64,000 nucleotides of DNA, taken from Modestobacter marinus. GTDB lineage: Bacteria; Actinomycetota; Actinomycetes; Mycobacteriales; Geodermatophilaceae. Positions within the stretch are counted from its first letter, which is position 1; every line of letters begins with the position of its first letter. A program made the position numbers and the translations under genes. Positions 37,853 to 46,091 of the stretch are shown in pieces. The notes beneath the pieces were generated by a model. That model was given only the letters and a program-made list of their open reading frames with translations. It was not told where the DNA came from and ran no database searches. Where the stretch lies: positions 2,728,001 to 2,792,000 of the forward strand of contig NZ_JAAMPA010000001.1 of assembly GCF_011758655.1 (NCBI RefSeq), read 5' to 3'.

Positions 37853-38809
37853 ATGACCGACCCGACCGCCCGTGCGCTGCGGCTGCTCTCCCTGCTGCAG
37901 GGCCGCCGTGACTGGGCCGGCGGCGACCTGGCCGGCCGGCTCGGGGTCTCGGTGCGCACCCTGCGCCGTGACGTCGACCGGCTGCGCGAGCTCGGCTACC
38001 CGGTGCAGGCCCGACCGGGGGCCGACGGGGGCTACCGGCTGGCCGCGGGCGCCGCGCTGCCCCCGCTGGTGCTCGACGACGACGAGGCGGTCGCGCTCAC
38101 CGTCGCCCTGCAGGCTGCGGCGGCCGGGGCGGGAGCCGGGATGGCCGAGGCCTCGGTGCGGGCGCTGACCAAGGTGGTGCCGGTGCTCCCGGCCCGGCTG
38201 CGCCGCCGTGTCGAGTCCCTGCAGGCGATGACGGTGCCCGCGCCACCGTGGTCCGACGGCGGCCCCGCGATCGACCCGCAGCTGCTGGTGGCGGCCGCCC
38301 AGGCCTGCCGGGAGTCCGAGCGGCTGGAGTTCACCTACACCCCGGCCGGGAGACCACCGGAGGCGCGGCTGGTGGAACCGCACCGGCTGGTCCCGCTGGG
38401 CCGGCGCTGGTACCTGGTCGCGTTCGACCCGGCCCGGGGTGACTGGCGCACCTTCCGCCTGGACCGGATGTCCGGCGTGCACGGCAGCGGCGCCCGGTTC
38501 GCGCCGCGGCCGCTGCCGGCCGAGGACGCCGCCGCGTTCGTGCGGGCCGGCATCGACCGGTTCCGCACGCCCACCGTCGTCGAGGCCGTGGTGGAGGCCC
38601 CCGCGGCGGTGGTCCGCGACCGGGTCGGACGGTGGGTGCGGGTCACCGACGACGGCCCGCACCGGTGCCGGCTGCGGATGGAGACCGACGACCTGGACTG
38701 GCCCGCCCTGGTGCTCGGCGCGGTGCGCGCGGAGTTCACCGTGGTCGCCCCGGACGAGCTGCGCCAGCGGCTCGCCGAGTGGTCCCAGCGCTTCGCCCGC
38801 GCCGGCTGA
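37853..38809 (+). CDS. WYL-domain transcriptional regulator (YafY-like)
   Basis: 318 aa. N-terminal HTH_11 domain (LLSLLQGRRDWAGGDLAGRL, SVRTLRRDVDRLRELGYPV). The WYL domain begins near EFTYTPAGRPPEARLVEPHR and contains RRWYLVAFDPARGDWRTFRL, the motif that binds nucleic-acid or nucleotide ligands in this family. Probably regulates the divergent DinB gene. ATG at 37853 chosen; the frame is open upstream within the DinB gene. Confidence 0.88.
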   Translation: MTDPTARALRLLSLLQGRRDWAGGDLAGRLGVSVRTLRRDVDRLRELGYPVQARPGADGGYRLAAGAALPPLVLDDDEAVALTVALQAAAAGAGAGMAEASVRALTKVVPVLPARLRRRVESLQAMTVPAPPWSDGGPAIDPQLLVAAAQACRESERLEFTYTPAGRPPEARLVEPHRLVPLGRRWYLVAFDPARGDWRTFRLDRMSGVHGSGARFAPRPLPAEDAAAFVRAGIDRFRTPTVVEAVVEAPAAVVRDRVGRWVRVTDDGPHRCRLRMETDDLDWPALVLGAVRAEFTVVAPDELRQRLAEWSQRFARAG

Positions 38810-38816
38810 CCGGGGC

Positions 38817-40511
38817 TCACCAGCGCAGCAGCCGCAGCTCCAGCATCGCGGCGAACCGGGAGTTGGCGTCCCCGAGGTCGATCCCGCCCACCTCGGCGAT
38901 CCGGCGCAGCCGGTAGCGGAAGGTGTTGGGGTGCACGTGCACCTGCGCGGCGGCGGCGATCGCGTCGCCGAAGGCGTCCAGCCAGGCGCGCAGCGTCTCC
39001 ACCAGCTGGGCGCGGTGCGCGGCGTCGTACTCGGCCAGCCGGGCCACCGGCCCCGAGGCCTGGTGCCCCTCGGCCGCGGCCAGGTCGGCCAGCTGCAGCA
39101 TCAGCGACTCGATGTGCACGTCGGTGGCGCGGGCCACCCGGCGCGAGGTGGTGCCGTGGCGCAGCACCCGCAGTGCCCGGTCGGCGGCGTCCCGGGAGCG
39201 GGTCAGCGCGGAGACGTCCAGGGCGACGGTGCCGACGCCGACCATCCCGGGGACCCGGCCACCGGTGCGCTGCAGGAACTCGGTGGCCACCGCGGCGGCC
39301 CGCACGTCGGCCGTCGCTGCGTCGGCCCCGACCGGCAGGACGGCGTAGCAGACCCCGCCGACCAGGGCGACGACGGAGCCCGGGTGCAGCGCGGTCAGGT
39401 GCACGGCCAGCGCGTCCGCGGAGCGCTGCCGCTCGGCCTCGCGTCGCGCCAGGGTGAGCGCGCCCTGCTCGTCGGTGCCCTCGGTCAGCCCCATCGCCAG
39501 CACGATCAGCGGCCGGTCGGCCAGCCCGAGCCGGCTCAGCGCGTCGACGGTGCCCGGCCCGCCCTCCAGCGCGGTGGCGACCAGCTCGCTGGCCAGCCGC
39601 CGCTCCACGTCGGCACCGGCCCGCATCCGCAGCAGGTGGAGGGCGACCAGCTTCGCCGCGTCGACCAGGCTGCGCTCGCGCGAGGCGTCCAGCGGTTCGT
39701 CCACGGCCGCCCAGATGGTGCCCAGGATCTCGTCGCCGGCCCGTACCGCGACCGCCGCCCGGGCGACGGTCACCTCCGGCATCCCGAGCACCTCCGGTGA
39801 CATCCACACCGGGCGGTCGCTGGCGTACAGCTGCCGGAACACCCCGTGCGCCTCGAGCCGGCGGGTGAACCGGTCGGGCACCTGACGGCCCAGGATCGTC
39901 TGGATGCGCGACTCGTCGGCCTCGTCCTGGCGGCCGGAGAAGGCGAGGATGTGCGAGCTGCGGTCCTCGATGGTCACCGGCGCGTCCAGCAGTGAGGCGA
40001 TCGCGTTGGCGAGGGCGAACAGGTCACCGGCCGGCACCCCGCCCATCGACTCCGGGCCCGCCGTCCCGACCGCCCCCTCGCCCAGCAGCGACCGGATCAA
40101 CGTGGCCAGCTGGTTCCAGCTCGCCCCGCGGGTCAGCGCGAGCAGCACGGTGCCGGTGCGCGCGGCGACCGCGGCGATCCGCGGGTCCAGGGGCGCCGGC
40201 GCCCGCACGACCAGCCCCGCCCCACCGGCGGCGGCGGTCTGCTCCAGCAGGTCCAGGACGGCGTCCGGCTCGTGCACGCCGACCCCCAGCACCAGCGCCC
40301 GGGAGGGCAGCGCCGGGGGGTCGACCGGGTCGTGGATGACCAGCCCGCCGACCCCCTGCTCGGCCAGGTCGGCCGTCGGGTCGCCGGCCACCACCTCCAG
40401 CAGGGTGGTGCCCAGGTGATCCAGGACGTGGCCGAGGCTGGCACGGGCCGCCGCCGGAGGGGTGGCGGCGAGCGGGGACAGACCCGGGACCGGGCTCGCA
40501 GGCAGGCTCAC
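38817..40511 (-). CDS. PucR-family transcriptional regulator
   Basis: 564 aa. The N-terminal 130 residues resemble the PucR/purine-catabolism sensing domain (HLGTTLLEVVAGD). A GAF-like middle follows (VTIEDRSSHILAFSG; AAVAVRAGDEILGTIWAAVD), then a GGDEF-like/CdaR region, and the C-terminal helix-turn-helix (AQVHVHPNTFRYRLRRIAEV). PucR proteins respond to amino acids, purines or peptides and usually activate adjacent catabolic genes. It follows the racemase gene by 93 bases in the same direction and has its own TTCGT-N8-ACGAA palindrome 66 bases upstream; it is the best candidate for the island regulator. Confidence 0.87.
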   Translation of the reverse strand: MSLPASPVPGLSPLAATPPAAARASLGHVLDHLGTTLLEVVAGDPTADLAEQGVGGLVIHDPVDPPALPSRALVLGVGVHEPDAVLDLLEQTAAAGGAGLVVRAPAPLDPRIAAVAARTGTVLLALTRGASWNQLATLIRSLLGEGAVGTAGPESMGGVPAGDLFALANAIASLLDAPVTIEDRSSHILAFSGRQDEADESRIQTILGRQVPDRFTRRLEAHGVFRQLYASDRPVWMSPEVLGMPEVTVARAAVAVRAGDEILGTIWAAVDEPLDASRERSLVDAAKLVALHLLRMRAGADVERRLASELVATALEGGPGTVDALSRLGLADRPLIVLAMGLTEGTDEQGALTLARREAERQRSADALAVHLTALHPGSVVALVGGVCYAVLPVGADAATADVRAAAVATEFLQRTGGRVPGMVGVGTVALDVSALTRSRDAADRALRVLRHGTTSRRVARATDVHIESLMLQLADLAAAEGHQASGPVARLAEYDAAHRAQLVETLRAWLDAFGDAIAAAAQVHVHPNTFRYRLRRIAEVGGIDLGDANSRFAAMLELRLLRW

Positions 40512-40577
40512 CGGGCCGACCCTAGGGGCGGCGGCGCCCGCCGGGGCAGTGCCGGCGCACGACTCGGAGGCGCGCTG

Positions 40578-40595
40578 TTCGTCCGCGCGGACGAA
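40578..40595. promoter_or_regulatory. Island operator C (TTCGT-N8-ACGAA)
   Basis: TTCGT-CCGCGCGG-ACGAA, part of a perfect 20-base palindrome GTTCGTCCGC/GCGGACGAAC (40577-40596), between the racemase gene stop and the PucR gene start. Suggests autoregulation by PucR. Confidence 0.75.
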
Positions 40596-40604
40596 CGGGT
40601 GCAG

Positions 40605-41711
40605 TCAGCGGAGGTCGATCTCCTCCACCGAGGTGGTGACCTCCTCGAGCAGCGCGGCGTCGGGCTCGACCCCCAGCCCGGGGCCGGTGGGCACCCGCAG
40701 GTGCCCGTCGTCCAGCCGGAAGGGCGGCGTGATGTCGGTGGCGTAGTACCGGTCGGAGGCCGAGGTGTCCCCGGGCAGGCTGAAGTTCGGCAGCGCGGCC
40801 AGCGCCACGTTCGCCGCGCGGCCCAGCCCGGTCTCCAGCATCCCGCCGCACCACACCGGCACCCCGTGCGCGGCGCACACGTCGTGGATCCGCCGGGCCT
40901 CCAGGTACCCGCCGACCCGGGCCGGCTTCACGTTCACGATGGAGCAGGCGCCCAGCCGGATCGCCGCCGCCGCCGAGCGGGCCGAGGTGATCGACTCGTC
41001 CAGGCAGATCGGCGTGCGCACCGCGCGGGCCAGCTCGGCGTGGCCCAGCACGTCGTCCTCGTCCAGCGGCTGTTCGATCAGCAGCAGGTCGAAGGGGTCC
41101 AACCGGGCCAGGTGCCGGGCGTCGGAGACGGCGTAGGCGGTGTTGGCGTCGACCTGCAGCGCCACGTCCCCGAAGCGCTCGCGGACCGCCCGGACCGGCT
41201 CGACGTCCCAGCCCGGCTCGATCTTCAGCTTGATCCGCAGGTACCCCTGGTCCAGGTAGCCGCCGACCGCGTCGAGCAGCTCCGGGACCGAGTCCATGAT
41301 CCCGACCGAGACCCCGCAGGGCACCCGGTCGACGGCGGCGCCGAGGAACGAGCCGAAGGACCGGCCGTCCGCGCGCAGCTCGGCGTCCAGCACGGCCGTC
41401 TCGATCGCGGCCTTGGCCATCCAGTGCCCGGAGAAGGGGGCCAGTGCCCGCCCGACCGCGTTCGCGTCGAGGTCGGGGACCGCGGCGACCGTGGGGAGGA
41501 AGAACCGGCGGAGCACGTCGGCGACGCCGTCGACGTACTCGGCGGAGTAGCGCGGGTCCGGCAGCGCGGCGCACTCGCCCCAGCCCTCGCCGACGTCGGT
41601 GCGCGCCCGCACCAGCAGGATGTCCCGGGCGGTCTGGCTGCCGAACGACGTCCGGAACGGCGCCACCAGCGGCATCCGGATCCGGCGCAGTTCCACGGCT
41701 TCGAGCTTCAC
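40605..41711 (-). CDS. N-acyl/N-succinyl-amino-acid racemase (enolase superfamily)
   Basis: Racemises N-acylated amino acids, 368 aa, the same length as the Amycolatopsis enzyme. Typical segments: MPLVAPFRTSFGSQTARD, FSGHWMAKAAIETAVLDAEL, PCGVSVGIMDSVPELLDAVG. Catalytic residues are visible: K161-x-K163 (RIKLKIEP), metal ligands D188, E213 and D238, and the second base K262 (NVKPARVGG). This family also makes o-succinylbenzoate (MenC), but no other menaquinone gene is near, and the neighbours GNAT and M20 are the partners of N-succinylamino-acid racemase. GTG start overlaps the GNAT stop (GTGA). Confidence 0.9.
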   Translation of the reverse strand: MKLEAVELRRIRMPLVAPFRTSFGSQTARDILLVRARTDVGEGWGECAALPDPRYSAEYVDGVADVLRRFFLPTVAAVPDLDANAVGRALAPFSGHWMAKAAIETAVLDAELRADGRSFGSFLGAAVDRVPCGVSVGIMDSVPELLDAVGGYLDQGYLRIKLKIEPGWDVEPVRAVRERFGDVALQVDANTAYAVSDARHLARLDPFDLLLIEQPLDEDDVLGHAELARAVRTPICLDESITSARSAAAAIRLGACSIVNVKPARVGGYLEARRIHDVCAAHGVPVWCGGMLETGLGRAANVALAALPNFSLPGDTSASDRYYATDITPPFRLDDGHLRVPTGPGLGVEPDAALLEEVTTSVEEIDLR

Positions 41712-42673
41712 GGTGTGGCCCTCCCGGCCTCGGGGGCGCCGGGGGTACCCGGGCCGTCGACGACGTACCAGCCCTCGCGGGCGAACGCCCGCACCCGGCT
41801 CCCGGCGGCCAGCGCACCGCCGAGGGCCACCCGCACGGCGGTGCGCCACTCCGCGGCCAGCGCGGGGTCCCGCGCGCGCAGCGCCTCGACGTCCGCCGGG
41901 ACGGCGATCAGCGCGGGGACCCCGGGCACCGCCGGCCGGACCTCCGGGCTCCCACCGGGCCCCGCGGCCAGGACGGTGGCCGCGCCGGCCGCCAGCAGCG
42001 CGGGCAGGTCGACGTCCACGGGCTGCCCGGCGACCGCGCGCACCACCGCGGGGGCCTCCAGCGACCAGCACATCAGCAGCCGGTCGGACTGGTCGGCGGC
42101 GTTGATCGTGTCGTGCATCGGCCCGTAGAAGTCCGGCAGGTACTCCACCGGCGTCGCGGCGAGCCGACCGAGGTTGAACCAGGCGTTGCGGCGCACGAGC
42201 GGGTCGAACGTCCAGCCGATCCGGTCGAGGCCGTGCTGCAGGGCCCACGCCCGCTGGTGCAGCTTCAGCGCCCGGCCGACGCTGTGCCGCTGGGCCGACG
42301 GGGCGACGCCGGTGACGTGGCTGTGCAGGGCGGTGCCCGCCGGGGCGGCGAAGAAGGCCACGCTGGCGCCCACCAGCCGGCCGTCGGCGTAGGCGCCGAA
42401 CAGCGGGTTGCCGGCCTTGGTCAGCGCCCGCATCAGCTCGATGGTCACTGGCGGGTTGTCCGGGGCCGGGTGCCAGATCGAGTCGAAGAGCGCCTGGACG
42501 GCCCGCAGGTCGGCCAGGTCGGTGAGCGCGACGACCTGCACCCGCGCGCCGCCCGCGGCCTCCGCGGCGGCGGCCGCGGCGACCGCGGCACCGGCCCGGG
42601 CGGCGCCCGGAGCGGGCACGCCGGCGGGCAGGGGCACCGCGGGCCCGTCGATCAGGTCGGTCACACCGCCCAT
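41708..42673 (-). CDS. COG3375-type GNAT transferase, probable D-amino-acid N-succinyltransferase
   Basis: 321 aa. An Ala-rich N-terminal stretch is followed by the GNAT fold: LRAVQALFDSIWHPAPDNPP, MRALTKAGNPLFGAYADGRL, HSHVTGVAPSAQRHSVGRAL (acetyl/succinyl-CoA site region) and GWTFDPLVRRNAWFNLGRLA. This COG3375 family is regularly encoded beside N-succinylamino-acid racemases, and in Geobacillus the GNAT partner succinylates D-amino acids with succinyl-CoA. That activity is inferred here from context. Coupled to the racemase by a four-base overlap and 40 bases from the M20 gene. Confidence 0.8.
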   Translation of the reverse strand: MGGVTDLIDGPAVPLPAGVPAPGAARAGAAVAAAAAAEAAGGARVQVVALTDLADLRAVQALFDSIWHPAPDNPPVTIELMRALTKAGNPLFGAYADGRLVGASVAFFAAPAGTALHSHVTGVAPSAQRHSVGRALKLHQRAWALQHGLDRIGWTFDPLVRRNAWFNLGRLAATPVEYLPDFYGPMHDTINAADQSDRLLMCWSLEAPAVVRAVAGQPVDVDLPALLAAGAATVLAAGPGGSPEVRPAVPGVPALIAVPADVEALRARDPALAAEWRTAVRVALGGALAAGSRVRAFAREGWYVVDGPGTPGAPEAGRATP

Positions 42674-42713
42674 GGTCGGTGCCGCGGACCCGGCCCGGCT
42701 TGGTGCGGGGTGC

Positions 42714-43904
42714 TCATTCACCGGGTGCCTCTTCGTCCGGGACACCGAGGCCCCCGCCGTCGAGCACCGCCCGCACCAGGCCGGCGAGCAGGGCTGCCCG
42801 GCCGGGCAGCTGGTCGGCGAGCACGTGCTCGCCGACGGCGTGCGCCCCGCCCCCGACCGCACCGAGCCCGTCCAGCGTGGGCACCCCGATCCCGGCGGTG
42901 AAATTGCCGTCCGAGGCACCGCCGACGGTGACGCCGGCCGGCGCCGGGAGACCCAGCCGGGCCGACACCGCCCTCGCCAGGGCGAACAGCCCGGCCGACG
43001 CGGCCTCCTCCAGCGGTGGCCGGTTGATCCCGCCGCGCAGCTGGAGGACAGCGCCGGGCACCTGCGGTGTCAGCGCGCGCATCCCGGCGTCGACCCGCTG
43101 CTGCTCGGCGGCGGTGAGCGCCCGCACGTCGACGCTGAGCCGGCCGGTGGCCGGGACGGTGTTCGTGGTCGTGCCCGAGGTGAGCACCGTCGGGGTGACC
43201 GTGGTGCCCTGCGCCGGGTCGGCCAGGTCGGCGATCGCCAGCACCTGGTGGGCCAGCTCGACCGTGCTGCTGACGCCCTTCTCCGGCTCCAGGCCGGCGT
43301 GGGCGGCGCGGCCGGTGACCAGCAGGTCGTACATCGAGGCGCCCTTGCGGCCGGTCTTGAGCGCACCGCCGTCGGCGCTGGCCTCCAGCACGAGCACCGC
43401 GGCACAGCCGGCGGCCTCGGCCCGGATCAGGTCCGCCGACGTCGGGGAGCCGATCTCCTCGTCCCCGGTGACCAGCACGGTCACCCCGTCCAGGTCGTGG
43501 CCCGCGGCCCGCAGCCGGGCCAGCACGGTGAAGGCCAGCACGATGCCGGCCTTCATGTCGAAGCAGCCCGGCCCGCGCACCACCCCGTCGGTCACCGACC
43601 ACGGGAGCTCCGCCAGGGTGCCGAGTGGCCAGACGGTGTCCTGGTGGCAGAGCAGCAGCACCCGGCGCGGGCCCGCGCCGAGCCGCCAGCGCAGGTGCGT
43701 GCAGCCCTCGTGCAGCAGCACCTCGGGCTCGGCCCCCAGCGCCCGCGCGCCCAGCTGGGCCACCCGGGCGGCGCCGGCGGCCACCGCGGCCAGGTCGGCC
43801 GAGGGCGACTCGACGCTCACCAGCTCCTCGAGGTCGGCCAGCATCGCCGGCAGCAGCGCGTCGAACTCGGTCGGCCGGACGTCGTGCGGGAGCAGGTGGG
43901 TCAC
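42714..43904 (-). CDS. M20-family metallo-amidohydrolase, probable N-succinyl-L-amino-acid desuccinylase
   Basis: 396 aa, carboxypeptidase G2-like. Di-zinc residues: H87 and D89 (LLLCHQDTVWPLG), bridging D116 (GPGCFDMKAG), catalytic E149 with E150 (TGDEEIGS), a further Glu in VLEASAD and the last histidine in GGAHAVGEHV. The dimerisation lid spans about 185-295 (RAAHAGLEPEKG). GTG start five bases after the S9-peptidase stop, with AGGAAGG inside that gene's end. With the GNAT and racemase it would release free L-amino acid, making conversion irreversible; alternatively it is a general aminoacylase or carboxypeptidase. Confidence 0.85.
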   Translation of the reverse strand: MTHLLPHDVRPTEFDALLPAMLADLEELVSVESPSADLAAVAAGAARVAQLGARALGAEPEVLLHEGCTHLRWRLGAGPRRVLLLCHQDTVWPLGTLAELPWSVTDGVVRGPGCFDMKAGIVLAFTVLARLRAAGHDLDGVTVLVTGDEEIGSPTSADLIRAEAAGCAAVLVLEASADGGALKTGRKGASMYDLLVTGRAAHAGLEPEKGVSSTVELAHQVLAIADLADPAQGTTVTPTVLTSGTTTNTVPATGRLSVDVRALTAAEQQRVDAGMRALTPQVPGAVLQLRGGINRPPLEEAASAGLFALARAVSARLGLPAPAGVTVGGASDGNFTAGIGVPTLDGLGAVGGGAHAVGEHVLADQLPGRAALLAGLVRAVLDGGGLGVPDEEAPGE

Positions 43905-43909
43905 CGGGA

Positions 43910-46003
43910 TCAGCCCTTCCTCGGGTCGGCGCGGCCACCGGCGTGCATGCTGCCGTCGGACAGCTGGGCGGAGGTGACCGCCGTCCGCTCCTGCGTACCC
44001 GGGGGGCGCAGCGCGAACAGTCCGCCGGGGACCGACACCGGCTCGTCCGCCGGCACGGGGTGCCCGGCGCCGTGCCGCTGCGCCCAGTCGATGAGCCGCC
44101 GGCTGTACCCGACCCGGTGCGAGGGGCGGCCGTCGAGGATGAACAGGTGCGAGCCGCCCGGGAACAGCACCAGCTCGGTCGGGACGCGCTGGCTGCGCAG
44201 GGCGGTGAACCACTGCTCGGCCTGGCCGACCGGGCAGCGCTCGTCGGCGCCGCCCTGCAGTACGAGCGTCGGGGTGCGGACGAGGTGCACGTTCGTGATC
44301 GGGGAGTGCGCCCGGACGGCCTCCGGGTCGGTCACCGCGTCGCCGTACTCCAGCGCCAGCACCTCCCCGGCGTCGCTGGTGCCGCTCATGCTGGTCAGGT
44401 CGGCGACCACGCCGCCGGCGATCGCGGCGGCGAACCGGTCGGTGCGGCCGGTCAGCCAGCAGGTCATGAAGCCGCCGTAGCTGTAGCCGGTGAGCACCAG
44501 CCGCGCCGGGTCGGCCACCCCCTCGGCGACCAGCTGGTCGACCGGGTCGAGGACGTCGCGCTCGTCGGCGGTGCCCCAGCCGCCGACGGCGCTGGTGAGG
44601 AACGCGCGGCCGTAGCCGTCGCTGCCGCGCGGGTTGACCAGCAGCACCGCCCAGCCGGCGGCCACCAGGGCCTGGTGGTGGGGGTGGGCGGCGTCGGCCG
44701 CCGGTGACCAGGCGTTGTGCGGACCGCCGTGCACGTCGACCAGCAGCGGCGCCGGGCCCTCGGTCGCCGGGTCGACCAGCAGCCAGCCGTGCACCTTCGT
44801 GCCGTCGTGCACGGTGGACGTGCGGGGCTGCGGCACGACGAGCTCGACGTCGGGGAGCGCGGTCGCCGTGTGCGTGGTGAGCCGGGTGACGGCGCCGGAG
44901 TGCAGGTCGACCACGCCGACCTCGCCGTAGGTGCCCGGGTCGGCCAGGACGACGGCGGCGACGTCGGCCGCACCGGCCACCGACAGCCCGGAGACGACGA
45001 CGTCGGCACCGGTCAGCACCGGGCGGGGCGGGGCCGAGCCGTCGACGGCGGTGGCGTAGGCGTGCGAGCAGCCCCGGTCGCGGACGCAGAAGACGACCTC
45101 GGCGCCGTCCCGGGTGAGCTGCGGCAGCCCGCCCGGGTAGCCGGGGCCGCCCGGCATGACGTTGCGGTCCAGCGGCGCGGCCAGGTCGCGCTCGGCCGGG
45201 ACGTCGTCCAGCGGCTGGACGAGCAGCCCGGTGTGGTCGACCGAGACGGTGGGCTGGCCGGCGACCAGCAGCGCCCGGCCGTCGGCGGTCCACACCATCG
45301 GGCCGGCCAGGCCGAGGCCGTCGCCGACCCGGCGCGGCGGGCCGCCGGCGACGTCGACCACGTGCGCGGGGGTGCGGTGGGTGAGGTCGGCGTCGGGGTC
45401 GGTCGCGGCGGCGAAGGCCAGCCGGGTGCCGTCGGGCGACCAGGCCGGCCGGCCGGCGTGCCAGTCGCCGGAGGTCAGCTGCCGCACCTCACCGGTCGCC
45501 AGCTCCAGCACGTGCAGGTGCTGGCGGACGCCGCGCAGCAGCCCCGAACCGTCGGCCTTGTGGCCGAGCCGGGTCGTGCTGATCGGCGCGTGCTCGTCGG
45601 CGTCGGCCGGACGGACCGGTGCGGGGAAGGCGATCCGCTCGCCGTCCGGGCTCCACACCGGGGCCCCGGCACCGGCGGGCAGGTCGGTCAGCTGCTCGGC
45701 CTCCCCGCCGTCGACCGGCAGCAGGTGCAGCTGCGGCGGCCCGTCGCCGCGGCGGAGGAAGGCGATCCGGTCGCCGCCGGGGGAGAAGGCCGGGCTGGTG
45801 TCCGCGGTGCCCCGGGTCAGCGGCGCCGGCGCGCCCCAGCCGTCGCCGGTGGCCCGGACCCACCAGAGCGCATGCCGGTCGGTGTCGGCCGCGGCGTCGG
45901 TGGTGCGCAGCACGTAGACCACGCAGCGCCCGTCGGGGGAGATGGTGGGCTCGCCCGGCAGCTGCAGGGAGTACACGTCCTCGAGCGCGAGTGGTCGACC
46001 CAT
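43910..46003 (-). CDS. S9-family prolyl-oligopeptidase-type peptidase
   Basis: 697 aa, cytoplasmic. Residues 1-400 form a seven-bladed propeller (PTISPDGRCVVYVLRTTD; PAFSPGGDRIAFLRRG; PVWSPDGERIAF). The C-terminal alpha/beta-hydrolase has S508 in GYSYGGF, D587 in GGADERCP and H619 in PGGSHLFIL. It resembles acylaminoacyl-peptidase/dipeptidyl-peptidase members of S9, which cleave short or N-blocked peptides. First gene of the S9-M20-GNAT-racemase operon, with an operator-like palindrome 33 bases upstream. Likely processes peptides brought in by the transporter at 31528-37206. Confidence 0.88.
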   Translation of the reverse strand: MGRPLALEDVYSLQLPGEPTISPDGRCVVYVLRTTDAAADTDRHALWWVRATGDGWGAPAPLTRGTADTSPAFSPGGDRIAFLRRGDGPPQLHLLPVDGGEAEQLTDLPAGAGAPVWSPDGERIAFPAPVRPADADEHAPISTTRLGHKADGSGLLRGVRQHLHVLELATGEVRQLTSGDWHAGRPAWSPDGTRLAFAAATDPDADLTHRTPAHVVDVAGGPPRRVGDGLGLAGPMVWTADGRALLVAGQPTVSVDHTGLLVQPLDDVPAERDLAAPLDRNVMPGGPGYPGGLPQLTRDGAEVVFCVRDRGCSHAYATAVDGSAPPRPVLTGADVVVSGLSVAGAADVAAVVLADPGTYGEVGVVDLHSGAVTRLTTHTATALPDVELVVPQPRTSTVHDGTKVHGWLLVDPATEGPAPLLVDVHGGPHNAWSPAADAAHPHHQALVAAGWAVLLVNPRGSDGYGRAFLTSAVGGWGTADERDVLDPVDQLVAEGVADPARLVLTGYSYGGFMTCWLTGRTDRFAAAIAGGVVADLTSMSGTSDAGEVLALEYGDAVTDPEAVRAHSPITNVHLVRTPTLVLQGGADERCPVGQAEQWFTALRSQRVPTELVLFPGGSHLFILDGRPSHRVGYSRRLIDWAQRHGAGHPVPADEPVSVPGGLFALRPPGTQERTAVTSAQLSDGSMHAGGRADPRKG

Positions 46004-46036
46004 GGGGTGAGCCTGCTGCCCGCGTTGCGCACGCTC

Positions 46037-46054
46037 TTCGTGCGCGGCGACGAA
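46037..46054. promoter_or_regulatory. Island operator D (TTCGT-N8-ACGAA)
   Basis: TTCGT-GCGCGGCG-ACGAA, 33 bases upstream of the S9-peptidase start, the first gene of the S9-M20-GNAT-racemase operon. Confidence 0.65.
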
Positions 46055-46091
46055 GCGCCGCCGGGTGGACTGGTGGCCACGACGAGCAGGG

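Noticed and set aside
40605..41711. Assignment as o-succinylbenzoate synthase (menC)
   Set aside because: The fold fits, but gene context (COG3375 GNAT and M20 partners, no men genes) favours N-acyl/N-succinylamino-acid racemase.
42725..42750. A fifth TTCGT site (TTCGTCCGGGACACCGAG)
   Set aside because: It lies inside the M20 coding region and has only one half-site; the second arm does not match ACGAA.
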